A stretch of 64,000 nucleotides of DNA from Prevotella sp. HUN102 (GTDB lineage: Bacteria > Bacteroidota > Bacteroidia > Bacteroidales > Bacteroidaceae). Within the stretch, counting starts at the first letter, position 1. The number at the start of each line of letters is the position of its first letter. A program made the translations under genes and the position numbers. The stretch lies in assembly GCF_000688375.1 (NCBI RefSeq), contig NZ_JIAF01000004.1, forward strand, positions 186,001 through 250,000, given 5' to 3'. Below, piece by piece: positions 8,281 to 17,991 of the stretch. Below the pieces are notes generated by a model. The model did not search any database, was not told the DNA's origin, and saw only the letters and a program-made list of their open reading frames with translations.

Positions 8281-9735
8281 ATGAGTGAAATTAGAAATCT
8301 CAGTCCAGAACTTCTCTGGCGCAACTTCGACGATTTAACACAAATTCCACGTCCGTCAGGACACATGGAAAAGGTACAGGCATTCCTGCTCGACTTTGCA
8401 AAGAAGGTAAACGTGGAGGCCTTTGTCGATGAAGCCGGCAACGTTGTGATGCGCAAGCCTGCCACTCCCGGCTATGAGAACCGTAAGGGCGTTATCCTTC
8501 AGGCTCACATGGATATGGTTCCACAGAAGAGTCCAGACAGTCCTCATAATTTTGAAACTGATCCTATCGTTACTCACATCAAGGACGGATGGGTATATGC
8601 AAACAATACCACCCTCGGTGCCGACGACGGTATCGGCGTTGCTGCCATTATGGCCGTTATGGAAGACAAGACTTTGAAGCACGGACCTATTGAGGGACTC
8701 ATCACACGCGACGAGGAAAACGGTATGTTCGGTGCCAACGACCTTCCAAAGGGCGAACTCTTCGGCGACATTCTCCTCAATCTCGACTCTGAATCGTGGG
8801 GCAAATTTGCCATTGGCTCTGCCGGTGGTATCGACGTTACAACGGTTAAGGAGTACAAGGGCGTAGCCAATGATCAGGAAGTGGCTGTCCGCCTCACGCT
8901 GAAGGGATTCCGCGGTGGTCATTCCGGACTGGAAATCCACGAAGGCCGTGCCAACGCGAACAAGGAAATGGTTCGCTTCGTTCGCAAGGCTACAGAAGAA
9001 CTCGGCGTTCGTCTGGCATCTTGGAATGGCGGTAATATGCGCAATGCCATCCCGTTCAAGGCTGAAACCGTGCTTGCCCTGCCTGCTGCAAAGGTTGATG
9101 CACTCAAGGCTATGGTGGAAGAACAGCGTCAGCTCCTCGAAAGCGAGTTCAGAACCATCGAAAGCAACATCGAGTTCTACGTTGAAGAGTCTGAGAAACC
9201 TGTTGAACTCGTTCCTGCCGACGTTCAGGATACGCTCATCAAGGCTATCTACGCCTGCCACAACGGCATCGTTCGTATGATTCCTGTATATCCAACGGTT
9301 GTTGAAACATCTTCAAACCTCGCCATCATCAACATTGATGCAAACAAGTGCAGCATCAAGATTCTTGCACGTTCTTCACGCGAGGATATGAAAGACTACG
9401 TTGCCAATCAGCTCAAGAGCTGTTTCGACCTTGCAGGCTTCACAACAACGTTCAGCGCAAGCTATGTTGGCTGGGATCCAAACCCAGACAGTGAAATCCT
9501 CAATCTCTTGAAGAGAGTGTATAAGGAACTCAATGGCGAGGAAGTTGTCGTACAGGTAGACCACGCCGGCCTTGAATGCTCAATCATCCTCGGCAAGTAT
9601 CCCCACCTCGATGTGGTAAGTCTCGGCCCGACTATCCGTAGTCCGCACACAGCTACCGAACGTTTCGAGATTGCCACCGCGCAGCCATTCTGGGATTTGC
9701 TCGTAAAGGCATTGGAGGAAATCCCTGCTAAGTAA
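8281..9735 (+). CDS. pepD: Aminoacyl-histidine dipeptidase (beta-Ala-His dipeptidase, M20 family)
   Basis: Cytosolic di-zinc peptidase that hydrolyses Xaa-His and other dipeptides. The 484 residues match E. coli PepD (485). Metal-site motifs appear in order: LQAHMDMVPQK at about 77-87 with the first His and Asp, TLGADDGIGVAA at about 113-124, the catalytic and ligand Glu pair in TRDEENGMFG at about 141-150, and Asp in NLDSE at about 166-170. The C-terminus has VDHAGLECSI and SLGPTIRSPHTATE with the last His ligand. A strong terminator follows at 9768. Confidence 0.95.
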   Translation: MSEIRNLSPELLWRNFDDLTQIPRPSGHMEKVQAFLLDFAKKVNVEAFVDEAGNVVMRKPATPGYENRKGVILQAHMDMVPQKSPDSPHNFETDPIVTHIKDGWVYANNTTLGADDGIGVAAIMAVMEDKTLKHGPIEGLITRDEENGMFGANDLPKGELFGDILLNLDSESWGKFAIGSAGGIDVTTVKEYKGVANDQEVAVRLTLKGFRGGHSGLEIHEGRANANKEMVRFVRKATEELGVRLASWNGGNMRNAIPFKAETVLALPAAKVDALKAMVEEQRQLLESEFRTIESNIEFYVEESEKPVELVPADVQDTLIKAIYACHNGIVRMIPVYPTVVETSSNLAIINIDANKCSIKILARSSREDMKDYVANQLKSCFDLAGFTTTFSASYVGWDPNPDSEILNLLKRVYKELNGEEVVVQVDHAGLECSIILGKYPHLDVVSLGPTIRSPHTATERFEIATAQPFWDLLVKALEEIPAK

Positions 9736-9767
9736 GCACAAGTAATTCAAATTACTGAAAAATCATT

Positions 9768-9809
9768 ATCCGTTGCTTTGGGTTTACCCATCAGCAACGG
9801 ATTCTTTTT
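9768..9809 (+). terminator. Intrinsic terminator after pepD
   Basis: Stem ATCCGTTGCT (9768-9777) with AGCAACGGAT (9793-9802), 15-base loop containing its own GGGT/ACCC pairing, then TTCTTTTT. Confidence 0.8.
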
Positions 9810-10352
9810 GCTCCCAATAAAACATCCATAAGTAGAGAAAGTATATCAAACTCTCTGAATAATCTTTACAAAAGCCTCTCCATAATTCCATTATTTTGAG
9901 CCGAATGTTTTTAATTTTCAAATAAGCGAATTATGAGTGTGCAATTTTAAGATACTAAACATCAGCCAGATACAAACCCCAGCAGCCCTTTGTGCATTTA
10001 AACATCGCCTAAACCCTCCTAAACAGAACAATAATTCAAACCAAACGAACATATTTTACGCTTATTTCCCTACCTTTTCAGCTTTTGTTCTTGCAACAAA
10101 TAGAATACATTCTTCGCAAAAACGCAACGCAACCGACCGATGTTTGCAATTCAATGCTGCGAAAAACGCATTCCAACCGTCTGAAAACGTGCCTGCAATC
10201 TCTGGATTGCTGAAAAAAAATGTACGCTTTTTTATGAACTATTTTTACAAAAGGAAATCACTATGCGACTGCACATTCCTATTTTCTTCCACATCTTGTA
10301 TTTAGCAATATAATAGCGTTTTAAGGTAATTTGCAAAATAAAATGAATTTAT
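9810..10352 (+). repeat. Gap before rsfS holding the second copy of the 110-base repeat
   Basis: 10109-10222 is nearly identical to 1952-2061 (reverse strand). It begins CATTCTTCGCAAAAACGCAA and carries the same AACGCATTCCAACCGTCTGA core. An open frame across it is non-coding in my view because its similar partner is likewise intergenic. 9810-10100 and 10223-10352 are A+T rich with no recognised features. Confidence 0.65.
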
Positions 10353-10383
10353 TTTGCGCTTCAAGCGTTTTGCACTATCTTTG
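10353..10383 (+). promoter_or_regulatory. Promoter of the rsfS-ftsH-cdsA operon
   Basis: TTTG (10353-10356), 19 bases, TATCTTTG (10376-10383), a full consensus match. The leader before the rsfS ATG is about 120 bases, long for this genome, so leader-based regulation is possible but no known element is recognised. Confidence 0.75.
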
Positions 10384-10512
10384 CATTCTTAGTTAAAAGA
10401 GAGGAGGTAGATAGCCTAAAAACACCGTGTACAAACTGCAAACGGCGTATGGAAACGGCTTCAAAGACAATCTCTCTGCTCATTAAAAAAAGAATAAATT
10501 TAATTTCAAATA

Positions 10513-10872
10513 ATGGACGAAACAAAAAAATTAGTAGAAACTATCATTCAAGGTATTCAGGATAAAAAGGGACATGGCATAGTTATTGCTAACCTTTCAG
10601 GGATCGACGGCACTATCTGTCGCTATTTCGTTATATGTCACGGCAATTCCCCACAACAGGTGGAGGCTATTGCAGAATCGGTGAGCGACTATGTTCGCGA
10701 ACATCGTGGCGAAAAGCCCGTAAACTGTGCAGGGCTTGGCAACAACCAATGGGTGGCAATAGACTTTGTAGACGTGCTTGTTCACATCTTCGTCCCCGAA
10801 ACGCGCGAGTTCTACGACTTGGAGCACCTCTGGGAAGATGCAGAACTGACGGAGATAGCCGATTTGGATTAG
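10513..10872 (+). CDS. rsfS: Ribosome silencing factor RsfS (Iojap family)
   Basis: Binds ribosomal protein L14 (uL14) and blocks joining of the subunits when nutrients are scarce. The 119 residues are a normal length. Family features include GTICRYFVICHGNSPQQVEA near 33-52, GLGNNQWVAIDFVDVLVHIF near 76-95 and ETREFYDLEHLW near 97-108. First gene of the operon, 51 bases before ftsH. The rsfS-ftsH-cdsA order is common in Bacteroidota. Confidence 0.95.
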   Translation: MDETKKLVETIIQGIQDKKGHGIVIANLSGIDGTICRYFVICHGNSPQQVEAIAESVSDYVREHRGEKPVNCAGLGNNQWVAIDFVDVLVHIFVPETREFYDLEHLWEDAELTEIADLD

Positions 10873-10923
10873 CAATCCACGCTGCCGGTCAGCAGTTCCA
10901 ACTATCAATTTAAACGTATTTAT

Positions 10924-12999
10924 ATGGACAATCAGAATCCGAACAACAAACCAAAGATGCCAAAATTCAATATGAATTGGCTATATGTGCTGGCGATAGC
11001 CTTTGCGCTCATCTTCTTTACGACGGGCGGCGCAGAGAGTGTATTTGCCGGTGGTGGTCAGAAGCCGAAGGACTACACTACCTTCCAGACATATATTGAA
11101 AAAGGCTATGCCACACGTGTTGTTATCAATAAGACCGAGAGCACGCTGAAGATGTTCGTTAAACCCGAGCATATCCGTGAAATCTTCAAGCAAGGCCCTG
11201 AACAGGTTGGCAAAGAACCCTACATCACTGTGGAATTTGGCTCGGTAGACAATCTCGAAAGCTACCTTACAACGGCTCAGACCAACAAGAAAATCACGGG
11301 TTACAGCTATGAGAATAAAAACGAAAGTGGATTCTTAGACATTATCAGCTACATACTTCCGTGGGTACTCATCATCGGTTTCTGGGTATTCATCACGCGC
11401 CGGATGGGCGGTGGAGGCGGTGCCGGTGGCGGAGTGTTCAGCGTTGGCAAGTCAAAGGCGAAGCTCTATGAGAAGGCCGGAGAGCTCGGCATTACTTTCA
11501 AAGACGTTGCAGGTCAGGAAGGTGCGAAACAAGAGGTTCAGGAGATTGTAGAGTTCCTGAAGAATCCGAAGAAATATACCGAGCTCGGTGGCAAGATTCC
11601 AAAGGGAGCATTGCTCGTTGGACCTCCGGGAACTGGCAAGACGCTGCTTGCGAAGGCCGTAGCAGGCGAAGCTGGCGCACCATTCTTCTCAATGAGTGGT
11701 TCGGACTTCGTTGAAATGTTCGTCGGAGTAGGTGCGAGCCGTGTCCGCGACGTCTTCCGACAGGCAAAAGAGAAGTCGCCCTGTATTATTTTCATCGACG
11801 AAATAGATGCCGTCGGACGTGCCCGTTCCAAGAACCCTTCGATGGGCGGCAACGACGAGCGTGAGAACACGCTGAACGCATTGCTTACCGAAATGGATGG
11901 TTTCGGTACCAACAGCGGCGTTATCGTATTGGCAGCCACCAACCGTGTGGATATGCTCGACAAGGCTCTGCTCCGTGCAGGCCGTTTCGACCGTCAGATT
12001 CACGTGGATTTGCCTGATTTGCCTGAGCGAAAGGCTATCTTCCAAGTGCATCTCCGTCCGTTGAAACTCGATGAGAATCTCGATATAGACCTTTTGGCAC
12101 GTCAGACGCCCGGTTTCTCCGGTGCCGACATCGCTAATGTATGCAACGAGGCTGCCCTCATTGCAGCCCGACACAATAAAGATGTGGTAGGAAAGCAGGA
12201 TTTCCTTGATGCCGTTGATCGTATAATCGGTGGTTTGGAGAAGAAAACAAAAATTATGACGGCTGACGAAAAGCGCACAATAGCCCTTCACGAAGCAGGC
12301 CACGCCACGATAAGTTGGTTCTGCGAACACGCAAACCCACTGATAAAGGTAAGCATCGTGCCACGTGGTCAGGCTCTCGGTGCAGCGTGGTATTTGCCGG
12401 AGGAACGTCCGATTACGACCAAGGAGCAGATGCTCGACGAAATGTGCTCGCTACTCGGTGGACGCGCTGCCGAAGAATTGTTCACAGGTCACATCTCAAC
12501 AGGGGCGATGAACGACCTTGAGCGTGCCACAAAGAGTGCTTTCGGTATGATAGCCTACGCAGGTATGAGCGAAAGACTGCCCAATATCTGCTACTACAAC
12601 AACAACGATGCAGGATTCCAAAAACCTTATTCTGAAACGACGGCACAGGCTATCGACGAGGAGGTGCTGAAAATGGTAAACGGACAGTATGCCCGTGCAA
12701 AGCAGATTCTTACCGAACATAAGGAAGGACACAACCGTTTGGCACAGCTCCTCATCGACCGTGAAGTCATTATGGTGGAAGATGTAGAGGAAATTTTCGG
12801 CAAGCGTCCTTGGGTCAGCCGTACACAGGAGCTGATGGAGGCTCAGGAAAATGCTCAACTGAAGCTGGAAGATATGCCGGAAAGCGTGAAACAGGCACAA
12901 GCCGAGCACGAAGCATTGCTGAAAGCTGCCGAAGAGGGAGAAAAGGCAACAGAAACTGTAATTGAAAAAGATAATTCTTCAGAAGAAAATGACAGATAA
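10924..12999 (+). CDS. ftsH: ATP-dependent zinc metalloprotease FtsH
   Basis: Inner-membrane AAA+ protease that degrades misassembled membrane proteins and regulatory proteins. The 691 residues contain TM1 at about 17-35, a periplasmic domain, TM2 at about 139-157, then a glycine-rich linker. The AAA module has Walker A GPPGTGKT at about 233-240, Walker B IIFIDEID near 291, and the second region of homology with the arginine finger AGRFDRQI. The zinc site HEAGH is at 456-460. The acidic C-terminal tail ([13 protein letters not shown]) is variable in the family. The 3' end overlaps the start of cdsA by 11 bases. Confidence 0.97.
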   Translation: MDNQNPNNKPKMPKFNMNWLYVLAIAFALIFFTTGGAESVFAGGGQKPKDYTTFQTYIEKGYATRVVINKTESTLKMFVKPEHIREIFKQGPEQVGKEPYITVEFGSVDNLESYLTTAQTNKKITGYSYENKNESGFLDIISYILPWVLIIGFWVFITRRMGGGGGAGGGVFSVGKSKAKLYEKAGELGITFKDVAGQEGAKQEVQEIVEFLKNPKKYTELGGKIPKGALLVGPPGTGKTLLAKAVAGEAGAPFFSMSGSDFVEMFVGVGASRVRDVFRQAKEKSPCIIFIDEIDAVGRARSKNPSMGGNDERENTLNALLTEMDGFGTNSGVIVLAATNRVDMLDKALLRAGRFDRQIHVDLPDLPERKAIFQVHLRPLKLDENLDIDLLARQTPGFSGADIANVCNEAALIAARHNKDVVGKQDFLDAVDRIIGGLEKKTKIMTADEKRTIALHEAGHATISWFCEHANPLIKVSIVPRGQALGAAWYLPEERPITTKEQMLDEMCSLLGGRAAEELFTGHISTGAMNDLERATKSAFGMIAYAGMSERLPNICYYNNNDAGFQKPYSETTAQAIDEEVLKMVNGQYARAKQILTEHKEGHNRLAQLLIDREVIMVEDVEEIFGKRPWVSRTQELMEAQENAQLKLEDMPESVKQAQAEHEALLKAAEEGEKATETVIEKDNSSEENDR

Positions 13000-13858
13000 A
13001 CAGAAGAATCTAATTACCCGTTCCATCACAGGAGTGCTGTTCGTAGCCTTGATGGTAGCAGGATTTTTAGCACCACACTATATGGTGGTGCTTTTTGCAA
13101 TTATTACCGGTATGACCATTTGGGAATACAGTGGATTGGTTTCCGGGATAAAGGGCGTAAGCGTAAACAGTTTTATCTCCACGGTAGCAGGTGTTTACTT
13201 CTTCGTGGCAGTAGCAGGGCTGCGTCTTAATATGGTGGAAGGATTCAGCGTATTCGTGCCTTACATCCTGACAATCATCTATCTGATTATATCGGAACTC
13301 TATTTGCAGAATGAAAATCCCATCAACAACTGGGCTTACACAATGTTTGGGCAGATGTATATTGCGCTTCCATTCTCTATGATCAACGTTCTGGCATTTG
13401 AGACGGCAGGCAGTGGTCAGCCCACATTCAATTGGATTCTTCCCCTCAGTGTGTTCATTTTCCTTTGGACCAACGACACCGGTGCCTATTGCACAGGTTC
13501 TCTGTTCGGAAAACATAAACTCTTCCCACGCATCAGCCCCGCAAAGAGTTGGGAAGGTAGCATAGGGGGCGGCATTCTCGTGATTATCGTGGCCGGAATT
13601 ATCGGACATTTGATCGGCACCGAAGGTACTCCTAACGCTATGGGCATCGTGGAATGGATAGGGCTGGGCGTTGTCGTGGCTGTTTTCGGCACTTGGGGCG
13701 ACCTCGTGGAAAGTCTTTTCAAGCGCACGCTCGGTATCAAGGACAGTGGAAACATCCTTCCCGGACACGGAGGTATGCTTGATCGCTTTGATTCGGCATT
13801 GATGGCGATTCCGGCAGCCGTGGTTTATCTTTACATTTTGGCACTTGTAAACCACTAA
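12989..13858 (+). CDS. cdsA: Phosphatidate cytidylyltransferase
   Basis: Makes CDP-diacylglycerol from CTP and phosphatidic acid, the branch point of phospholipid synthesis, in the inner membrane. The signature SLFKRTLGIKDSGNILPGHG, followed by GMLDRFDS, is complete near the C-terminus. About seven to eight membrane segments are visible. I chose the ATG at 12989, overlapping the ftsH stop (ATGACAGATAA), giving 289 residues [12 protein letters not shown]. An upstream ATG at 12962 in the same frame would add nine residues inside ftsH and seems less likely. The overlap suggests translational coupling to ftsH. Confidence 0.93.
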   Translation: MTDKQKNLITRSITGVLFVALMVAGFLAPHYMVVLFAIITGMTIWEYSGLVSGIKGVSVNSFISTVAGVYFFVAVAGLRLNMVEGFSVFVPYILTIIYLIISELYLQNENPINNWAYTMFGQMYIALPFSMINVLAFETAGSGQPTFNWILPLSVFIFLWTNDTGAYCTGSLFGKHKLFPRISPAKSWEGSIGGGILVIIVAGIIGHLIGTEGTPNAMGIVEWIGLGVVVAVFGTWGDLVESLFKRTLGIKDSGNILPGHGGMLDRFDSALMAIPAAVVYLYILALVNH

Positions 13859-13916
13859 TCCTCCTCCATATTAAATAAGGATAGCCAAAGAACGATACAC
13901 GTTCTTGGATAAAATG

Positions 13917-13986
13917 AAATGAATTTAGGTCAGAATTGCCTGCAAATGTGTAACAGATGCGAGCTTTTTCTGACCTAAATTCATTT
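13917..13986. terminator. Long inverted repeat between convergent cdsA and lpxB
   Basis: Perfect 19-bp arms: AAATGAATTTAGGTCAGAA (13917-13935) and its complement (13968-13986), separated by 32 bases. It sits between two genes that point at each other, so a shared bidirectional terminator is likely, although the arms are A+T rich and the T tracts are weak. A second small hairpin AAGAACG/CGTTCTT lies just before it (about 13889-13905). Confidence 0.55.
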
Positions 13987-14082
13987 ATATCATCTATGTT
14001 TTGATTTCCAATTAACCTCAAACAGAATGAAAATCAAATCAGACTTACGAATTAAGAATATAGGCGTTCATTCTATATATTC

Positions 14083-15303
14083 CTACTGATATTCAGTTTC
14101 ATCAGCCACATTGCTAACTCCTAACGACGTTTCAAGAGGAGTTTCATCAGCAACAGGCTCTGAATTACGGTTTGAAAGCAAATCAACCATAATGGCAGCG
14201 GCATTGTCAGGTGCAATCAAATGTCCCAATCTTGCTCTTACCATCTCATAATTGCGCAACATCGTTTCTCGTCCTTCCTTTCCCGGCAGAATTTTGAAGA
14301 GTTCGTTGGCAATATTGTAAACCTTGAATCGGTCGGCAAGAAGCTCCTGCACAATTTCCTTGTCGGCTATGAGGTTTACAAGCGAAATATACTTAACCTT
14401 TATAATATGGTTGAATGCGAAACGAATCAAGCGTGGTAATGGGGTCTCATAACACACTACTTGAGGAACATTGAACAATGCCGTCTCCAACGTAGCCGTT
14501 CCACTCGTTACTAAAGCGACAGTTGCGTGCGAAAGAAGTTTGTATGTTTCATTTTTTACTATCTTCGCACCTTTACTATCGAGATATTCCGAATAATAAG
14601 AATCTGGAATAGAAGGTGCTCCTGCGACCACCATCTGATAGTCTTCAAAGTGCTTTGCAGCTTCAAGCATTGCCGGCAGATTGTCTTTAATCTCTTGTTT
14701 TCTGCTGCCTGCAAGAATGGCAATGATCGGCTTGTCGGAAAGTCCGTTTCTCTCACAAAATTCAGCCTTTGATTCCGTATATTGCTGTCTGAACGTGTCT
14801 ACTTCCTCAGCCGTTGGATTGCCTACGTAGTGAATTTTGTAGTTATGCTTCTTCTCATAGAAAGGTATTTCAAAGGGGAGAATGGAGAACATTTCGTTCA
14901 CATCACGCTTGATGGAACGGATGCGCCACTCTTTCCACGCCCATATCTTAGGAGAGATATAATAGTAAACAGGTATTTTCGTGTTCTTATGCACGAACTT
15001 TGCGATACTGAGATTGAATCCCGGATAATCAACAAGGATAACAACGTCAGGTTTCCACTTCACAATATCCTCCTTGCACATCCTCATATTCCTGAAGATG
15101 GTAGGAAGATGGAGCAATACTGGCACAAAGCCCATATACGCAAGTTCCTTATAATGACGAACCCTTTCGCCACCAACTTCACGCATCAGGTCTCCTCCGA
15201 AGAATCTGAATTGTGCATTTGCATCGTATTTCTTCAGCGACATCATCAAACGTGATGCGTGAAGGTCGCCAGATGCTTCGCCAACTATAAGATAATATTT
15301 CAT
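14083..15303 (-). CDS. lpxB: Lipid-A-disaccharide synthase
   Basis: GT19 glycosyltransferase joining UDP-2,3-diacylglucosamine and lipid X in lipid A synthesis, at the inner-membrane surface. The 406 residues begin MKYYLIVGEASGDLHASRLM, the family's GEASGD motif. Also seen are RFFGGDLM, YISPKIWAWKEWR, AILAGSRKQEI and ALVTSGTATLETAL, all standard LpxB elements. The last ~25 residues (about SEPVADETPLETSLG onward) are an acidic tail beyond the usual fold. It follows surE on the same strand with a 50-base gap. Confidence 0.95.
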   Translation of the reverse strand: MKYYLIVGEASGDLHASRLMMSLKKYDANAQFRFFGGDLMREVGGERVRHYKELAYMGFVPVLLHLPTIFRNMRMCKEDIVKWKPDVVILVDYPGFNLSIAKFVHKNTKIPVYYYISPKIWAWKEWRIRSIKRDVNEMFSILPFEIPFYEKKHNYKIHYVGNPTAEEVDTFRQQYTESKAEFCERNGLSDKPIIAILAGSRKQEIKDNLPAMLEAAKHFEDYQMVVAGAPSIPDSYYSEYLDSKGAKIVKNETYKLLSHATVALVTSGTATLETALFNVPQVVCYETPLPRLIRFAFNHIIKVKYISLVNLIADKEIVQELLADRFKVYNIANELFKILPGKEGRETMLRNYEMVRARLGHLIAPDNAAAIMVDLLSNRNSEPVADETPLETSLGVSNVADETEYQ

Positions 15304-15353
15304 TGTATAAATCTCCCTATTCCCTCTTTCGGAGAGGATTTTTCAGCATAATA

Positions 15354-16124
15354 TCAGCTATTCCAATCTGTCATTTTATTTAACAAATCATAATCTGTAA
15401 CATCTATTCGCGTAGGAGTTATAGAAACATAGCCATTTGCCAGTGCAAACTGGTCTGTATCAGGCGCAGAAGGCTCATTATTCACATATTCTCCTACCAT
15501 CCAATAATATTCAAAACCTCTTGGATGCTCGCAGTGAACAACCTCATTTACCCAGCTTCCATACCCCATTCGGCACATCTTGATGCCTTTAATCTGTTCC
15601 GTCTTTGGGAAATTCACGTTCAGGCATACCCCTTTCGGCAGTCCTTCGTTCAAAACCCGCTTGACAATTTTTCTTACATAATCTCGTAAATAAGACAAAT
15701 CTGCGTGCGTATCATAGTCGCAGCTTGAAAATGCTATCGAAGGAATGTTCTTCAGACAGCCTTCACGAGCTATTCCCATCGTGCCACTATAATGATTATT
15801 GACCGATGAATTATCTCCGTGATTGATACCTCCGAGCACCAAGTCGGGCATTCTGCCGTCCAAAAGTTGGCTTATGGCAATCTTCACGCAATCAACCGGT
15901 GTGCCTGTACACGACCAAACCGTGCAATCAGGGATATTATGGCGTTGCTTCAACAGCAGATGGTCGGTTGCAGAAAAGGCACAAGAGAAGCCTGAACGGG
16001 CTGACTCAGGAGCACAAACTACGATTTCTGCAAAATCAGAAAGGAAAGACACAAGCGTTTTGATGCCATTTGCGTGGTAGCCGTCGTCGTTTGAAATAAG
16101 TATTAAGGGTCGTTTTGAATCCAT
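15354..16124 (-). CDS. surE: 5'/3'-nucleotidase SurE
   Basis: Divalent-metal phosphatase acting on nucleoside monophosphates. The 256 residues start MDSKRPLILISNDDGYHANG; NDDG is the metal site. GGINHGDNSSVNNHYSGTMG (about 98-117) and LNVNFP near 168 are family motifs. First gene before lpxB. The shared gap with parA (16125-16267) carries two copies of AAAAAAGGTTCAG, at 16157-16169 and 16189-16201. Confidence 0.95.
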   Translation of the reverse strand: MDSKRPLILISNDDGYHANGIKTLVSFLSDFAEIVVCAPESARSGFSCAFSATDHLLLKQRHNIPDCTVWSCTGTPVDCVKIAISQLLDGRMPDLVLGGINHGDNSSVNNHYSGTMGIAREGCLKNIPSIAFSSCDYDTHADLSYLRDYVRKIVKRVLNEGLPKGVCLNVNFPKTEQIKGIKMCRMGYGSWVNEVVHCEHPRGFEYYWMVGEYVNNEPSAPDTDQFALANGYVSITPTRIDVTDYDLLNKMTDWNS

Positions 16125-16156
16125 AAATATTGTTTTCTTTTGATTGCAAATGTACG

Positions 16157-16237
16157 AAAAAAGGTTCAGATATAATTCAATGTCTTTTAAAAAAGGTTCA
16201 GTAATAGCTTTTATCTCATATAAAATGTGTAACTTTG
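16157..16237. promoter_or_regulatory. Divergent surE/parA control region with a 13-base direct repeat
   Basis: AAAAAAGGTTCAG occurs twice, 32 bases apart (about three helical turns), upstream of the parA -7 box TAACTTTG (16230-16237). For surE, TACATTTG (16147-16154, minus strand) is a candidate -7 box. The repeat could be an operator; nothing identifies the protein. Confidence 0.4.
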
Positions 16238-16267
16238 CCGTCTAAACAAGTTAGGATAAACAGAAAA

Positions 16268-17038
16268 ATGGGAAAAATTATCGCATTGGCAAATCAGAAA
16301 GGTGGTGTAGGCAAAACCACTTCCACCATCAATCTGGCTGCATCTTTGGCTACATTGGAAAAGAGTGTGCTCGTTATTGATGCCGACCCACAGGCAAACG
16401 CATCCAGCGGGTTGGGCGTTGATATCAAGGAGGTGGACTGTTCGCTCTACGAGTGCATCATCAATCACGCCGATATTCGCGATGCCATCTATACAACAGA
16501 CATAGACGGACTGGACATTGTTCCCAGCCACATCGACCTTGTTGGTGCGGAAATCGAGATGTTGCAGGTAAAAGACCGTGAGAATGTAGTAACAAATCTC
16601 CTCGCTCCCATCAAGAACGATTACGATTATATCCTCATCGACTGCAGTCCTTCGCTCGGACTGATCACGGTCAATGCCCTCACCGCAGCCGACTCTGTGA
16701 TTATCCCGGTTCAGTGCGAATACTTTGCACTCGAAGGAATCAGCAAATTGCTCAACACAATCAAGATTATCAAGAGCAAACTGAACACGAAGCTCGAGAT
16801 TGAAGGCTTCCTTCTCACGATGTATGACAGCCGTCTCCGCCTTGCTCGTCAGATTTACGACGAAGTAAAGCGACACTTTCAGGAGTTGGTTTTCAAGACA
16901 GTTATCCAACGCAACGTGAAACTTTCCGAAAGTCCCAGCCACGGTCTGCCGGTAATTCTCTATGATGCAGACTCGACCGGTGCAAAAAATCACTTGTCAC
17001 TGGCAAAGGAAATCATCGAGAAAAACAAGAAAGGCTAA
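16268..17038 (+). CDS. parA: Chromosome partitioning ATPase ParA/Soj
   Basis: Deviant-Walker ATPase that cooperates with ParB-parS to segregate replication origins. I start at the ATG at 16268 (MGKIIALANQKGGVGKTTST), giving 256 residues. The frame is open upstream to 16235, but that ATG lies inside the -7 box region. Walker A' KGGVGKTT is at about 11-18, DADPQANAS at about 40-48, and DYILIDCSPSLGLIT near 116. parB follows after 44 bases. Confidence 0.96.
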   Translation: MGKIIALANQKGGVGKTTSTINLAASLATLEKSVLVIDADPQANASSGLGVDIKEVDCSLYECIINHADIRDAIYTTDIDGLDIVPSHIDLVGAEIEMLQVKDRENVVTNLLAPIKNDYDYILIDCSPSLGLITVNALTAADSVIIPVQCEYFALEGISKLLNTIKIIKSKLNTKLEIEGFLLTMYDSRLRLARQIYDEVKRHFQELVFKTVIQRNVKLSESPSHGLPVILYDADSTGAKNHLSLAKEIIEKNKKG

Positions 17039-17082
17039 ACAGCCATAGATACAAACCTTATCAAATAACTTAAAAAGTCAAA

Positions 17083-17988
17083 ATGGCAGTACAAAAGAAA
17101 TACAACCGGAATGCAAAGACCAATGCCCTCGGCCGTGGTCTCGACGCATTGATTTCAACTGATTCAGTTAGCACGCAGGGAAGTTCGACCATCAATGAAG
17201 TGGCTATCGAACAGATTGAGGCGACCCCTAATCAGCCACGCCGCGAATTTGACCAAGTGGCATTGGAGGAATTGGCTAACAGCATCAAGCAGTTGGGACT
17301 CGTACAGCCTATTACGCTGCGCCAGATTGACGAACACAAATTCCAAATCATCGCCGGTGAGCGTCGTTGGAGGGCTTCGCAGTTAGCTGGTCTTACGGCC
17401 ATTCCCGCCTATATCCGTACCATCAAGGATGAAAACGTGATGGAATTGGCACTCGTTGAGAACATTCAGCGCGAAGACCTCAACGCCATTGAAATAGCAT
17501 TGGCCTACGAACATTTGCAGGAAAAGAGCGGAATGACACAGGAAAAGGTGGCAGAGCGCGTCGGAAAAAGCCGTGCTGCCGTTGCCAACTACCTCCGTCT
17601 GCTGAAACTCCCTGCAATGGTGCAGATGGCATTGCAGAAAAAAGAAATAGATATGGGGCACGCCCGTGCGCTCCTCTCGCTCGACAGCCCTTCCTTGCAA
17701 CTGAAACTCTTCCGCGAAATTCAGAAGAACGGATACAGCGTAAGAAAGGTTGAGGAGCTTTGTCAGCAACTGAAGAACGGCGAGGACATACAAACAGCCA
17801 AGAAGAAACTTGCAAGCAAGTCAAAATTGCCCGAAGAATTTAACATTCTCAAGAAAAGATTGTCCGACTTCTTCGACACAAAGGTTCAGATGAGCTTCAA
17901 TGCCAACGGCAAAGGTAAGATAAGCATTCCGTTTGCATCCGAAGAACAACTGGAACACATTATTGCAATGATGGATAAAATGAAATAA
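17083..17988 (+). CDS. parB: Chromosome partitioning protein ParB/Spo0J
   Basis: CTP-dependent DNA clamp that loads at parS and spreads. The 301 residues include ALGRGLDALIS at 15-25, box I GERRWRAS at about 92-99, and ALVENIQREDLNAIE. The helix-turn-helix is near MTQEKVAERVGKSRAAVANY (about 150-169) and there is a C-terminal dimerisation region. No clear parS (CACGTG-centred 16-mer) was found in the window. The next gene starts 4 bases after its stop, so they are translationally linked. Confidence 0.95.
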   Translation: MAVQKKYNRNAKTNALGRGLDALISTDSVSTQGSSTINEVAIEQIEATPNQPRREFDQVALEELANSIKQLGLVQPITLRQIDEHKFQIIAGERRWRASQLAGLTAIPAYIRTIKDENVMELALVENIQREDLNAIEIALAYEHLQEKSGMTQEKVAERVGKSRAAVANYLRLLKLPAMVQMALQKKEIDMGHARALLSLDSPSLQLKLFREIQKNGYSVRKVEELCQQLKNGEDIQTAKKKLASKSKLPEEFNILKKRLSDFFDTKVQMSFNANGKGKISIPFASEEQLEHIIAMMDKMK

Positions 17989-17991
17989 AAA

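Noticed and set aside
9937..10305. A 122-residue open frame before rsfS
   Set aside because: Runs through the same repeat, lacks a promoter and has no protein-like composition outside it.
12962..12988. Upstream ATG for cdsA at 12962
   Set aside because: Would lie entirely inside ftsH and add nine lysine-rich residues not typical of the family; the ATG overlapping the ftsH stop is more natural.
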